Source of the DNA: JABDPF01 sp036351575
GTDB lineage: Bacteria; Pseudomonadota; Gammaproteobacteria; Xanthomonadales; SZUA-36
DNA length: 25,722 bases
Assembly: GCA_036351575.1 (NCBI GenBank)
Contig: JAZBPJ010000057.1
Location: 1 to 25,722, forward strand
Reading direction: 5' to 3'
Numbering within the stretch: position 1 is the stretch's first letter; every line of letters begins with the position of its first letter. The notes beneath the pieces were generated by a model. That model made no database searches. It was not told where the DNA came from and saw only the letters and a list, made by a program, of their open reading frames with translations. Positions 15,586 to 22,849 of this stretch are shown here, in pieces. A program made the translations under genes and the position numbers.

Positions 15586-15607
15586 CGGGCCGTTATCTCA
15601 CGGCCCG
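15586..15607. other. 8-bp hairpin after the duplicated-domain gene
   Basis: CGGGCCGT, a 6-nt loop and ACGGCCCG form a perfect stem 14 bp after the stop at 15572. No T run follows, so it may be a Rho-assisted or weak terminator in the 155-bp convergent gap before the cytochrome gene. Confidence 0.4.
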
Positions 15608-15727
15608 TCGGCGCCCGCCTTCATGGCAGTGGCGCCGGGCGATGGGGGACTCGTTCAGGCATGACCCCGCCGTCCGGCGCCGATTTCGGATTGAAAGGCG
15701 CCGGCAGCAGTGAACTGTCGACCCGTA

Positions 15728-16198
15728 CTACTTCGCCGGGTGGTAAGCGCTGTAATAGTTCGGCTGCAGCTTTTCGTACTGGGCATTCAGGAACGTGACC
15801 AGGTCGATCAACTCGGCGACGGTCATTTCCTCGCCGCGGTACGGCATGGGCGTCAGCAGAACTTCGCGGCCCTCTTCCTTCATTTTCAGGCGGTAGCTCA
15901 TGCAGATGGACTGGTTTGGATTGACCACTGCAGTCAGCAGTTCACCGTGGTTTTTCACCCGCAGCACCTTGCCGCCGATTTCCACGTCGAACGGCAGCTT
16001 CTGTTTCACTTGCGGAAGCTCGATTCCGGGAATGGTGTGACAGGCGTGGCAATTGAAATCCACGAACACCTGTTCGCCCTGTGCAATATCACCGGCTGGC
16101 ATGACAAAACCCTTGACGGGCTTGTCGCCGGAGCATGCAGTCGACCCCAGCAGGACAACCAAGGCCGGAAGGAGTTTCCAATGTCCATGGTTTGACAT
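15728..16198 (-). CDS. Small monoheme c-type cytochrome, probable lipoprotein
   Basis: 156 residues from the ATG at 16198, 7 nt after GGAGG; an ATG (16201) and a TTG (16204) just upstream are too close to it. The N-terminus is a signal sequence ending in LLGSTACSGD, so Cys22 is a possible lipidation site, although the lipobox is imperfect. The heme motif is CHACH (50-54) and Met118 in TPMPY is the likely sixth ligand. The C-terminal helix MTVAELIDLVTFLNAQY is typical of class I cytochromes. It would carry electrons in the periplasm. No oxidase, dehydrogenase or sox gene is adjacent, so its partner is unknown. It is read convergently with the duplicated-domain gene. Confidence 0.87.
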   Translation of the reverse strand: MSNHGHWKLLPALVVLLGSTACSGDKPVKGFVMPAGDIAQGEQVFVDFNCHACHTIPGIELPQVKQKLPFDVEIGGKVLRVKNHGELLTAVVNPNQSICMSYRLKMKEEGREVLLTPMPYRGEEMTVAELIDLVTFLNAQYEKLQPNYYSAYHPAK

Positions 16199-16231
16199 CA
16201 TCAACCCTCCCTTGCCAGAAGAATCAATTAC

Positions 16232-16240
16232 ATTATAACA
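16232..16240 (-). promoter_or_regulatory. Extended -10 promoter of the cytochrome gene
   Basis: On the minus strand TGTTATAAT is a perfect extended -10 (TGn plus TATAAT), 33 bp before the ATG. No good -35 is seen at 16-18 bp; extended -10 promoters can do without one. It implies that the cytochrome gene is transcribed independently of amiB, whose stop is 56 bp upstream of the cytochrome start. Confidence 0.6.
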
Positions 16241-16253
16241 GCCGGCGTATCAA

Positions 16254-17552
16254 TCAGGTGGTGGGAATCAGAAGTTCTTTACCGACGTGGATGGTATCGT
16301 TGTTCAGGCCGTTCGCCCGGCGCAGGGCGTACAGGCTGACCCGGTAGCGTTGCGCGATCTCGCCCAGCGTATCCCCGCGAACCACGCGGTACTTGACGGG
16401 CTGCCGGTTCGAGGCGATCCAGGTGTCGGGCGGCGGGCTCAGGTAAAAGTAGTCCTGTACGCCGTCGGCGATGGTCCTGGCGATCTTTTTCTGCCAGGCC
16501 GGGTCCCTGAGGCGCTTCTCTTCCGAAGGGTTGCTGATAAACGCGGTCTCAACGAGGATCGACGGAACATCGGGCGACTTGAGCACCATGAAGTTGGCGT
16601 GCCCGACCCGGTTCTTGTGCGTCTTTACGACCCGGTCGAGAGAAGAAAAAACACTGTCGGCAACCGCCTGGCTGGCTTCCATCGTCGCGCTCTGCGAGAG
16701 GTCCAGCAGGACCGAGGCCAGCATGTCGTCCTTGTCGCTGAGAGTCACGCCGCCAACGAGATCGGCCTGGTTTTCGCTGGCGGCCAGCAGGCGGGCATAC
16801 TCGGAACTGGCGCCCTTGCGCGACAGAACGAAAACGGAACTGCCCGACACGCTGCGCTTGTGGAACGCATCGGCGTGCACGGACACGAACAGGTCGGCGC
16901 GGTGTTTGCGCGCTTTCTCATAGCGATCACGCAGGGGGATGAAGTAATCGCCGGTGCGAATCAGCACGGCTTGCATGCCGGGGCGCGCGTCGATCGATTT
17001 TTTCATCTCGCGGGCGATGGCCAGCACGACATCTTTTTCGTACGTTCGATTTCGGCCAATGGCCCCCGGGTCCTCGCCGCCGTGACCGGCGTCGATCGCG
17101 ATCACGACGTCACGGTTGTTCTGCTGCACGTCGGCCAGGCTCTTGACCGCCCTGTTTTGTGAGTCGTCTTCGGGAAACAGGTCGACCACGAGGCGGTGCC
17201 GGTACTGTCCTACCGGGTCCAGCATGAAACTCTTGACGCGGCTTTTTTTCTCCAGGTCCAGCACGACACGCAGCGAACCCCCGTCCTTCTCGCCGTGCCG
17301 TACATTTTCGATAACCCCGGCGTGTTTTTCCGGCAGTGCGAGCGGTGTTTCGAGTTCAGTGAGTTCAAGGTCGATGACCACGCGCGGCGGATTCTCAAGC
17401 GTAAACAGCTTGTAGTCGACCCGTGCATCCAGGTCCAGCACGGCGCGGGTTTTGTCGGGACCGGCCCAGACACGGAAGCCGTCGACATCTGTCGCCAGCG
17501 CCGGAAGCGAAGCAATCATGAGGGCCAGGGCGAGGATCAGCCGAAAATGCAT
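16254..17552 (-). CDS. amiB: N-acetylmuramoyl-L-alanine amidase with AMIN and LysM domains
   Basis: 432 residues from the ATG at 17552, which gives a clean signal peptide (MHFRLILALALMIASLPALA); a GGAGG lies 12 nt before it. Domains: AMIN septal-targeting domain (about 22-127), zinc amidase_3 (about 148-370) with His157 in IDAGHGGEDPG, Glu172, His226 in SVHADAF and catalytic Glu335 in VETAFISNP, and a C-terminal LysM (387-430, RVVRGDTLGEIAQRY). The helix around DLSQSATMEAS is the autoinhibitory element that EnvC/NlpD-type activators displace. It cleaves the amide between MurNAc and L-Ala to split daughter cells. The LysM and the nnr-tsaE-amiB order match E. coli AmiB more than AmiA or AmiC. 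Confidence 0.93.
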   Translation of the reverse strand: MHFRLILALALMIASLPALATDVDGFRVWAGPDKTRAVLDLDARVDYKLFTLENPPRVVIDLELTELETPLALPEKHAGVIENVRHGEKDGGSLRVVLDLEKKSRVKSFMLDPVGQYRHRLVVDLFPEDDSQNRAVKSLADVQQNNRDVVIAIDAGHGGEDPGAIGRNRTYEKDVVLAIAREMKKSIDARPGMQAVLIRTGDYFIPLRDRYEKARKHRADLFVSVHADAFHKRSVSGSSVFVLSRKGASSEYARLLAASENQADLVGGVTLSDKDDMLASVLLDLSQSATMEASQAVADSVFSSLDRVVKTHKNRVGHANFMVLKSPDVPSILVETAFISNPSEEKRLRDPAWQKKIARTIADGVQDYFYLSPPPDTWIASNRQPVKYRVVRGDTLGEIAQRYRVSLYALRRANGLNNDTIHVGKELLIPTT

Positions 17553-17579
17553 CGCGGGAATCAACCTCCAATGTCGATA

Positions 17580-17615
17580 GTTGCAATGATGAATCAAAAA
17601 TCCGGAAATTGCAAC
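17580..17615. repeat. 7-bp inverted repeat upstream of amiB
   Basis: GTTGCAA (17580-17586) and TTGCAAC (17609-17615) are perfect inverted arms with a 22-bp AT-rich centre. They lie in the 94-bp gap between tsaE and amiB, 28-63 bp before the amiB start. This could be a regulator site or a leader hairpin, or chance. Confidence 0.3.
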
Positions 17616-17646
17616 GGATTCCCATTAAAAACGGATAGATAGGGTT

Positions 17647-18144
17647 TTATTCTAGAATCTTCTTTTCTAAATTGGCTCGAACTTTATCCGCTATACCCCT
17701 GCCGTGACTGGTGAATGAGCGGCAGGAAATATGACGTGAACCATCGGTCTCGCCGAATTCGAGCAGGATGTCCGGCGGCGGAAGCAAAGGTTCACCGCGC
17801 TCCGGCCATTCCACCATCAGCACGGTATTGCGTTGAAACAGGTCGCGAATCGCGAGGTATTCGAGTTCTTCAGGGTCCTCGATACGGTACAGGTCGAGGT
17901 GCAGCACGACCTGACCTTTGACTTCGTAGGTCTCGAGCAGGCCGTAACTCGGACTTTTCACGTAACCCCGAAAGCCCAGCGCATGAATATAGGCACGGGT
18001 GAACAGCGTTTTACCTGCACCCAGGTCGCCGCGCAGATATATCACGCATGGCGGCGCCAGAACACGGGCAAACAAACCGGCCAGCGCTGCGGAAGCGGTC
18101 TCGTCGGGCACCGCCTGCCGCCAATTTACATCGGCCTTGCTCAT
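17647..18144 (-). CDS. tsaE: tRNA N6-threonylcarbamoyladenosine biosynthesis ATPase TsaE
   Basis: 165 residues from the ATG at 18144; the longer frame upstream only shadows nnr. The Walker A is GDLGAGKT (39-46), followed by the family motifs VKSPSYGLLETY, HLDLYRIEDPEELEYL and VEWPERGE. TsaE is the P-loop ATPase that works with TsaB and TsaD to place threonylcarbamoyl on A37 of ANN-decoding tRNAs, in the cytosol. Where many homologues have SPTF or SPTY in switch I, this one has SPSY, a mild change. The ATG overlaps the nnr stop by 4 bp (18141-18144). The tail after the last core strand is about 20 residues long and basic. Confidence 0.94.
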   Translation of the reverse strand: MSKADVNWRQAVPDETASAALAGLFARVLAPPCVIYLRGDLGAGKTLFTRAYIHALGFRGYVKSPSYGLLETYEVKGQVVLHLDLYRIEDPEELEYLAIRDLFQRNTVLMVEWPERGEPLLPPPDILLEFGETDGSRHISCRSFTSHGRGIADKVRANLEKKILE

Positions 18145-19631
18145 ACGCTGTTCAGTACGGCAGGAACATGGTTCGTGATATCGGAGGCGAGCATGCCCCG
18201 CTGCCCGACCTGGCTCGCGGCGAGATCTCCGGCCGACGCATGCGCAACGACACCCGCCTGCGCCGCCTGCCAGGTATCGAGCCCCTGCCCCAGCAAGGCC
18301 CCGATCACGCCGGCCAGCACGTCGCCCGACCCGGCCGTGGACATGCCCGGGTTGCCCAGCGGGCAAATGGCATAAACACCGTCGGGCCGCGCTACAACGG
18401 TCCCGCAGCCTTTCAGGACGGCAACGGCAGCATAGCGCTGCGCGATCGCCTGTGCCGCAGCCACGCGGTCCCGCTGCACTTCGCGGACGGAAGTACCGAG
18501 CAGGCGCCCCGCCTCGCCCGGGTGCGGCGTCAGCACCCATTCGCGGGGGCCCCGCTCCGGCTCCATGTCCGCCAGCAGGCTCAGGCCGTCGGCATCCAGT
18601 ACCATCGGCTTGCCCGCGTCGATGCAGGCCCGCAGCATGGCACGGGACCAATCCGTTCGCCCCAGGCCGGTACCGGCCACGACAACATCCGATGCTTCGA
18701 GCAGAGGACCGGCGTCCGTGAGCCCGGTGACAGCGCGCGCCATGAGTTCCGGGCAGGAAATGTTGACCAGCGAGGCATGCTCCGGCCGGGTGCCGATGGT
18801 GACCTTGCCCGCCCCGGCACGCAGGGCGGCCTCCCCCGCCAGGCGGACGGCGCCGCTCATGCCGACCTCGCTGCCGACAATGGCCAGCGAGCCGTAATCG
18901 CCCTTGTGCGAATTCAGCCTCCGGTCAAACAGCAAATCTTCGAAAATATCTTCCTGTATCAGAATTCCTGAATCATTTTCGGTATCGTGGACCGAATCGG
19001 GCACCTGGAGGTCATCGAACAGCACATCTCCGCTGTGGTCCGGCCCGTCAGCAGTGAACAGGCCGCGCTTGACCCCGATAAAGGTCACGGTAAGGTCGGC
19101 AATCACCGTCGTGCCCAGCGCAACCCCGGTGTCCGCGTGCAGACCCGAAGGAATGTCGACCGCGGCGATCAGCGCATTGGCATGGTTCACGGCCTCGATC
19201 GCCTCGGCGTACGCACCCGCGGGCTCGCGGTCCAGCCCGGTGCCGAGCAGTGCATCGACGATCACGTCGTAGGTATCCAGCGCCTCGAGCGGCCAGGCCA
19301 GCGGAACACCGCCTTTTTCACGCCAGCGCCCGGCGGCCAGCGCCGCGTCGCCACCGAGCTCCGCCGGATCCCGAAGCGCGCAGACATCCACCGGAATCCC
19401 GGCCTCCATCGCCAGCCGCGCAACGATGTAGCCGTCACCGCCGTTGTTGCCCCCGCCGCACAGCACGAGGTAGCGCCGGGCGTCGGGAAACAGTTGCCGA
19501 ACGGCTTCAAAAACGGCCGCGCCGGCTCGCTCCATCAAGTCAATCCCGGGAATCCCGTGATCCTCGATCGCGCAGCGGTCCAGGCGCCGTACCTGCTCGG
19601 CGGTATACAATCGGTTTGCCTGATCCATCAT
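18141..19631 (-). CDS. nnr: Bifunctional NAD(P)H-hydrate epimerase / ADP-dependent dehydratase
   Basis: 496 residues. The N-terminal epimerase domain (about 1-215) begins NRLYTAEQVRRLDRCAI and contains CGGGNNGGDGYIVARL and VDALLGTGL. The C-terminal ribokinase-like dehydratase (about 235-496) has HKGDYGSLAIVGS, VLTPHPGEAGRLL and GNPGMSTAGSGDVLAG. The enzyme repairs hydrated NADH and NADPH in the cytosol: the epimerase interconverts R and S forms, and the dehydratase uses ADP to restore the cofactor. Start: two ATGs in tandem (19631, 19628), neither with a Shine-Dalgarno, and a TATAAT ending 7 bp before the first. The open frame upstream is the shadow of queG. The queG gene diverges with only 15 bp between starts. 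Confidence 0.94.
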   Translation of the reverse strand: MMDQANRLYTAEQVRRLDRCAIEDHGIPGIDLMERAGAAVFEAVRQLFPDARRYLVLCGGGNNGGDGYIVARLAMEAGIPVDVCALRDPAELGGDAALAAGRWREKGGVPLAWPLEALDTYDVIVDALLGTGLDREPAGAYAEAIEAVNHANALIAAVDIPSGLHADTGVALGTTVIADLTVTFIGVKRGLFTADGPDHSGDVLFDDLQVPDSVHDTENDSGILIQEDIFEDLLFDRRLNSHKGDYGSLAIVGSEVGMSGAVRLAGEAALRAGAGKVTIGTRPEHASLVNISCPELMARAVTGLTDAGPLLEASDVVVAGTGLGRTDWSRAMLRACIDAGKPMVLDADGLSLLADMEPERGPREWVLTPHPGEAGRLLGTSVREVQRDRVAAAQAIAQRYAAVAVLKGCGTVVARPDGVYAICPLGNPGMSTAGSGDVLAGVIGALLGQGLDTWQAAQAGVVAHASAGDLAASQVGQRGMLASDITNHVPAVLNSV

Positions 19632-19637
19632 GAGTGA

Positions 19638-19643
19638 ATTATA
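19638..19643 (-). promoter_or_regulatory. Consensus -10 box giving a possible leaderless nnr mRNA
   Basis: A perfect TATAAT on the minus strand is separated from the nnr ATG at 19631 by 6 bp, so transcription would begin at or next to the A of the start codon. No Shine-Dalgarno is present. No convincing -35 is seen at 16-18 bp upstream, and that stretch lies inside the queG coding region. Confidence 0.45.
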
Positions 19644-19646
19644 TCC

Positions 19647-20780
19647 GTGAAAAAGCCGGCAGGAACAGGAGATAAACGCGGTGACGGAACGGCTTGCGCG
19701 AACGATCTGGACGCCGCGGCATTGGCTGAACTCGCTCTCCGCATCAAGGACTGGGGCCGGCAGGAAGGCTTTCAGCAGCTGGGCATCTGCGACACCGGCC
19801 TGGATGCGCACGAGCAGCACCTGCTGCGCTGGCTCGAAAACGGCATGCACGGCGAGATGGCTTACATGCAACGGCACGGCACGCGCCGCAGCCGGCCCGC
19901 TGATCTCGTTCCGGGAACCGTCCGGGTCATCTCGGCCCGCATGGACTACCTGCGCGACGAAGCGCGTCCCGCGCTGGACTTGCTGAACGAACCCGAGCAG
20001 GGCCTGGTTTCGCGCTACGCGCTCGGGCGGGACTACCACAAGGTTCTGCGCAAAAGACTGCAGAACCTGGCCACGCGCATCGAACGCGAAATCGGACCGT
20101 TCGGCTACCGTGTTTTCGTCGACTCCGCGCCGGTTCTGGAAAAAGCGCTCGCCGAAAAGGCCGGCCTCGGCTGGATCGGAAAACACAGCAACCTGCTGAA
20201 CCGCCAGGCCGGCAGCTGGTTTTTTCTCGGCGAGATCTACACCGACCTGCCGCTGCCCACCGACGAGGCGGCGACCAACCATTGCGGCGACTGCGTGCGC
20301 TGCATCGAGGCCTGTCCCACCGGCGCCATCATCGCGCCTTACCGGGTAGATGCCCGCCGCTGCATTTCCTACCTTACGATCGAATTGAAGGGGTCGATCC
20401 CGGTCAAGCTGCGTCCGCTGATGGGCAACCGGATTTATGGCTGCGACGACTGCCAGGCGGTCTGCCCGTGGAACCGCTTTGCGCAGCCTTCCGGGGAGGA
20501 CGACTTTGCGCCGCGTCATGGCCTCGACGACAGCGCGCTGATCGATCTGTTTTCCTGGACCGAAGAGCAGTTCCTGCAGCGCACCGAGGGCAGCGCCATC
20601 CGCCGGACAGGCTACGAAGGCTGGCTGCGCAACATCGCGGTAGCGCTGGGAAACATCGACCTTTCAAAGGCCGTGAACCCGGGCCAAGTCGTCGCCGCGC
20701 TGGAAAGCCGCAGATCGCATCCATCACCGCTCGTCAGGGAACATGTCGAGTGGGCCCTCGCACGTCAAAAACAGGCGTGA
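19647..20780 (+). CDS. queG: Epoxyqueuosine reductase
   Basis: 377 residues from a GTG at 19647. The first ~20 residues (to about GTAC) are not conserved in the family, so the true start may be slightly later, but no in-frame ATG exists. A likely catalytic Asp is Asp159 in VDSAPVLEKALAEKAGLGWIG, the cobalamin-binding core. Two 4Fe-4S motifs follow: Cys213, Cys216, Cys219 and Cys223 in CGDCVRCIEACP, and Cys266, Cys269 and Cys273 in CDDCQAVCPWN. QueG reduces epoxyqueuosine to queuosine in the wobble position of GUN-decoding tRNAs. It diverges from nnr, as in E. coli (yjeS/yjeF). Confidence 0.94.
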   Translation: MKKPAGTGDKRGDGTACANDLDAAALAELALRIKDWGRQEGFQQLGICDTGLDAHEQHLLRWLENGMHGEMAYMQRHGTRRSRPADLVPGTVRVISARMDYLRDEARPALDLLNEPEQGLVSRYALGRDYHKVLRKRLQNLATRIEREIGPFGYRVFVDSAPVLEKALAEKAGLGWIGKHSNLLNRQAGSWFFLGEIYTDLPLPTDEAATNHCGDCVRCIEACPTGAIIAPYRVDARRCISYLTIELKGSIPVKLRPLMGNRIYGCDDCQAVCPWNRFAQPSGEDDFAPRHGLDDSALIDLFSWTEEQFLQRTEGSAIRRTGYEGWLRNIAVALGNIDLSKAVNPGQVVAALESRRSHPSPLVREHVEWALARQKQA

Positions 20781-20886
20781 AATGGGTTCTAAACCGGGCA
20801 TCCGGTGTGCTATCCTTCCGGCCAATCCCCGGGTCCTCCCGAACTGTTCGCGGCGGGCCGCAACGTCTGATGTACCGAGGTGTTCC

Positions 20887-22395
20887 ATGACCCTTATCGA
20901 GCGTTTGAACGCGCTTCGCGCACACGGCGGCCCCGCCCGCACCCACGGCCTTTCCGACGAACAGATCATGCATTTTGCCGAGGCCGACCCCAGCCTGGCC
21001 GAAGCCATCGAAGCAGCGCACCAGGCGTTCGAAACACTGATCGAAGAGGAACCCGAACTGCTGGAATTGGACGAAGTGGCGCAGGCCGCGGCCATCCAGG
21101 AAGGCTACGTCAACTTTTACGCCGAAGACGCGGTGAACCCCTATGTCTCCATCGCGGCCCGCGGCCCCTGGATCGTCACGCTCAAGGGCGCGGTGATCTA
21201 CGACGTGGGCGGCTACGGCATGATCGGCGCGGGCCACGCGCCGGCGCCGGTGCTGAAAGCCATGAACCAGCCGCACGTCATGGCCAACATCATGACGCCC
21301 AACATCAGCCAGAAGCGGCTGGTCGAGCGGCTGCGCAGGGAAATCGGCCACACGCGCGGCGCATGCCCGTTCGCACGCTTCCTGTGCGTAAACAGCGGCT
21401 CCGAGTCCGTGACGGTCGCGGCCCGCCTTGCAGACGTCAATGCCAAGATCATGACCGACCCGGGCGGGCGCTATGCCCACAAACCGACGCGCATCCTCAG
21501 CCTGACCGGCAGTTTCCACGGCCGCACGCAGCGCCCGGCGCAATTCTCCGACTCCACGCGCAAGAACTACTGCAGGCACCTCGCGTCTTTCCGCGACTAC
21601 GACCGGCTGATCACGGTCGATCCGAACAATGTCGAACAGCTGCGCCAGGTATTTGAATGGGCGGACAGCAACGGCACGTTCATCGAGGCCTTCTTCATGG
21701 AACCCGTGATGGGCGAAGGCAATCCCGGCATGGCGATCACGCCGGAATTCTACGCCGAGGCGCGCCGCCTGACGAAGGAGCACGGCAGCCTGCTGCTCGT
21801 CGATTCGATCCAGGCCGGCCTGCGTGCGCGGGGCGTGCTTTCCATCATCGACTACCCGGGCTTCGAGAACCAGGAAGCCCCGGACATGGAAACCTATTCC
21901 AAGGCCCTCAACGCCGGCCAGTACCCGCTTTCCGTACTGGCCATGAACGAGCGCGCCGCCGGCCTCTACCGCAAGGGCGTTTACGGCAACACGATGACCA
22001 CCAACCCGCGCGCCCTGGACGTCGCGGTCGCCGTGCTGGATGGCTTGACCCCGGAAATACGGCAGAACATCCGGGACCGCGGCGCGGAAGCGCTCGCCAA
22101 GCTCAAGACCATGGGCGAAGAACTCGGCGACCGCGTGACCGGCGTGCAGGGTACCGGGCTGCTGTTCAGCGTCGCTCTGGACGGAAACCGCTACAAGGCC
22201 TATGGCAAGGACTCCGTCGAGGAATACATGCGGTTCAACGGCATCGCGGTGATCCACGGCGGTGAAAATTCACTGCGCTACACGCCGTATTTCGGCATCA
22301 CCAGCGAAGAAATCGACCTGCTGGTCAACGCCACGCGCGAAGCGATACTGAACGCCCCGCAGAAAAAGACCGCGGACGAAGCCGCCGCGGCCTGA
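20887..22395 (+). CDS. Class III PLP-dependent aminotransferase, substrate unknown
   Basis: 502 residues from the ATG at 20887, with GAGGTG 5 nt upstream. It begins with a ~70-residue N-terminal region, then shows the class III fold: VTLKGAVIYDVGGYGMIGAGH, CVNSGSESVTVAARLA (PLP phosphate), SLTGSFHGRT, LLLVDSIQAGLRARG with Asp306 against the PLP nitrogen, and Lys339 (YSKALNAGQYPLSV) as the Schiff-base lysine. Most relatives have DEVQ-G-GR-G where this one has DSIQAGLRARG, so it sits in a divergent branch. The length and the ALDH7 and GcdH genes elsewhere in the window make an amino-group donor such as lysine conceivable, but this is a guess. It follows queG by 106 bp and ends before a strong terminator. 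Confidence 0.85.
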   Translation: MTLIERLNALRAHGGPARTHGLSDEQIMHFAEADPSLAEAIEAAHQAFETLIEEEPELLELDEVAQAAAIQEGYVNFYAEDAVNPYVSIAARGPWIVTLKGAVIYDVGGYGMIGAGHAPAPVLKAMNQPHVMANIMTPNISQKRLVERLRREIGHTRGACPFARFLCVNSGSESVTVAARLADVNAKIMTDPGGRYAHKPTRILSLTGSFHGRTQRPAQFSDSTRKNYCRHLASFRDYDRLITVDPNNVEQLRQVFEWADSNGTFIEAFFMEPVMGEGNPGMAITPEFYAEARRLTKEHGSLLLVDSIQAGLRARGVLSIIDYPGFENQEAPDMETYSKALNAGQYPLSVLAMNERAAGLYRKGVYGNTMTTNPRALDVAVAVLDGLTPEIRQNIRDRGAEALAKLKTMGEELGDRVTGVQGTGLLFSVALDGNRYKAYGKDSVEEYMRFNGIAVIHGGENSLRYTPYFGITSEEIDLLVNATREAILNAPQKKTADEAAAA

Positions 22396-22414
22396 ACCCG
22401 CTGGGCGAATAGAG

Positions 22415-22441
22415 AAAGGCGGCCCGAAGGCCGCCTTTTTT
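22415..22441 (+). terminator. Intrinsic terminator after the aminotransferase gene
   Basis: AAAGGCGGCC, a CGAA tetraloop and GGCCGCCTTT form a perfect 10-bp stem, followed by a T run (six in all). It lies 20 bp after the stop at 22395. Confidence 0.9.
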
Positions 22442-22454
22442 GTGGCTTAGACAT

Positions 22455-22485
22455 GGGGTCAGGGTAGCTCTGCTAATCTGACCCC
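22455..22485. repeat. REP-like palindrome (GGGGTCAG ... CTGACCCC)
   Basis: GGGGTCAG (22455-22462) and CTGACCCC (22478-22485) are perfect inverted arms. Inside them TAGC/GCTA adds four more pairs around a TCT loop. It fits between the aminotransferase terminator and the 3' end of the small membrane-protein gene. The size and position are typical of dispersed extragenic palindromes; other copies must be sought in the rest of the genome. Confidence 0.5.
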
Positions 22486-22493
22486 GGTCCTTT

Positions 22494-22712
22494 TTACACC
22501 ATCAGTACCTGCATCAACTGAAGGGAGAACCAGCACCCGGCGAGAAGCAAGCCGAAGCCGGCGGCGTTTCCTGCGACGCCGGCCATGAACCATGCACCTT
22601 TCTTCACCCGGCAAAAACGCGACGCAGGCGCTTTGACAGCAGGTGGCGAGTTCGGGGTCGCCTGCATCGCGCTGCTTTCGGGGGCGAGGAAGAGGGTCAG
22701 GTGCTGGATCAT
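22494..22712 (-). CDS. Small membrane protein, 72 residues, unknown function
   Basis: The ATG at 22712 is preceded by AAAGGAG at 8 nt, one of the best ribosome binding sites in the window, and a clear promoter lies upstream, so this is very likely a real gene despite its size. Residues 1-40 are polar with Ala/Pro-rich and basic parts (ASRFCRVKKG); residues 41-70 are hydrophobic (FMAGVAGNAAGFGLLLAGCW onward), giving one long or two short membrane segments. The basic stretch before them suggests a cytoplasmic N-terminus. I recognise no family. It lies downstream of the WYL regulator on the same strand, 115 bp from its stop. Confidence 0.72.
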   Translation of the reverse strand: MIQHLTLFLAPESSAMQATPNSPPAVKAPASRFCRVKKGAWFMAGVAGNAAGFGLLLAGCWFSLQLMQVLMV

Positions 22713-22735
22713 GGCTGGTTCTCCTTTCAGTGATG

Positions 22736-22764
22736 CTTAAAAGAAGAACACGGCGGGTTCTCAA
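22736..22764 (-). promoter_or_regulatory. Sigma-70 promoter of the small membrane-protein gene
   Basis: On the minus strand TTGAGA (22759-22764; five of six matches to -35) is followed after exactly 17 bp by TTTAAG (22736-22741; four of six matches to -10). Transcription would start near 22729, leaving a 5' UTR of about 17 nt that begins at the Shine-Dalgarno. The -35 is part of the palindrome at 22757-22775. Confidence 0.6.
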
Positions 22765-22775
22765 AAGTTGAGAAC
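22757..22775. promoter_or_regulatory. Perfect palindromic operator candidate over the -35 box
   Basis: GTTCTCAA, a 3-bp centre and TTGAGAAC make a perfect 8-3-8 inverted repeat. One arm contains the -35 of the small-gene promoter, a position where a dimeric repressor would block RNA polymerase. The WYL regulator encoded just upstream is a natural candidate, unproven. A T run follows on the plus strand, but no plus-strand gene ends here, so a terminator is less likely. Confidence 0.55.
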
Positions 22776-22814
22776 GTTTTTACCCGACCATTATTTAGCC
22801 TGGCAGTTGGGAGG

Positions 22815-22849
22815 TCCCGGATATTCGCTACGCGAATTCCGGGATGACG
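22815..22849. repeat. REP-like element, copy 1, overlapping the WYL gene's 3' end
   Basis: TCCCGG (22815-22820) pairs with CCGGGA (22839-22844), and ATTCGC with GCGAAT inside, around a TAC loop; TGACG follows. The layout TCCCGGAT - inner stem - 3-nt loop - inner stem - T - CCGGGATGACG matches the element at 24012-24046. The right half supplies the last codons and stop of the WYL gene. Confidence 0.6.

Noticed and set aside
20734..22257. 507-codon open frame on the minus strand opposite the aminotransferase gene
   Set aside because: Same shadow pattern: no fold signals, and the sense strand has all class III motifs.
22757..22780. GTTCTCAA palindrome plus T run as a plus-strand terminator
   Set aside because: The upstream plus-strand gene already ends at a strong terminator at 22415-22441, and one arm doubles as a -35 for a minus-strand gene.
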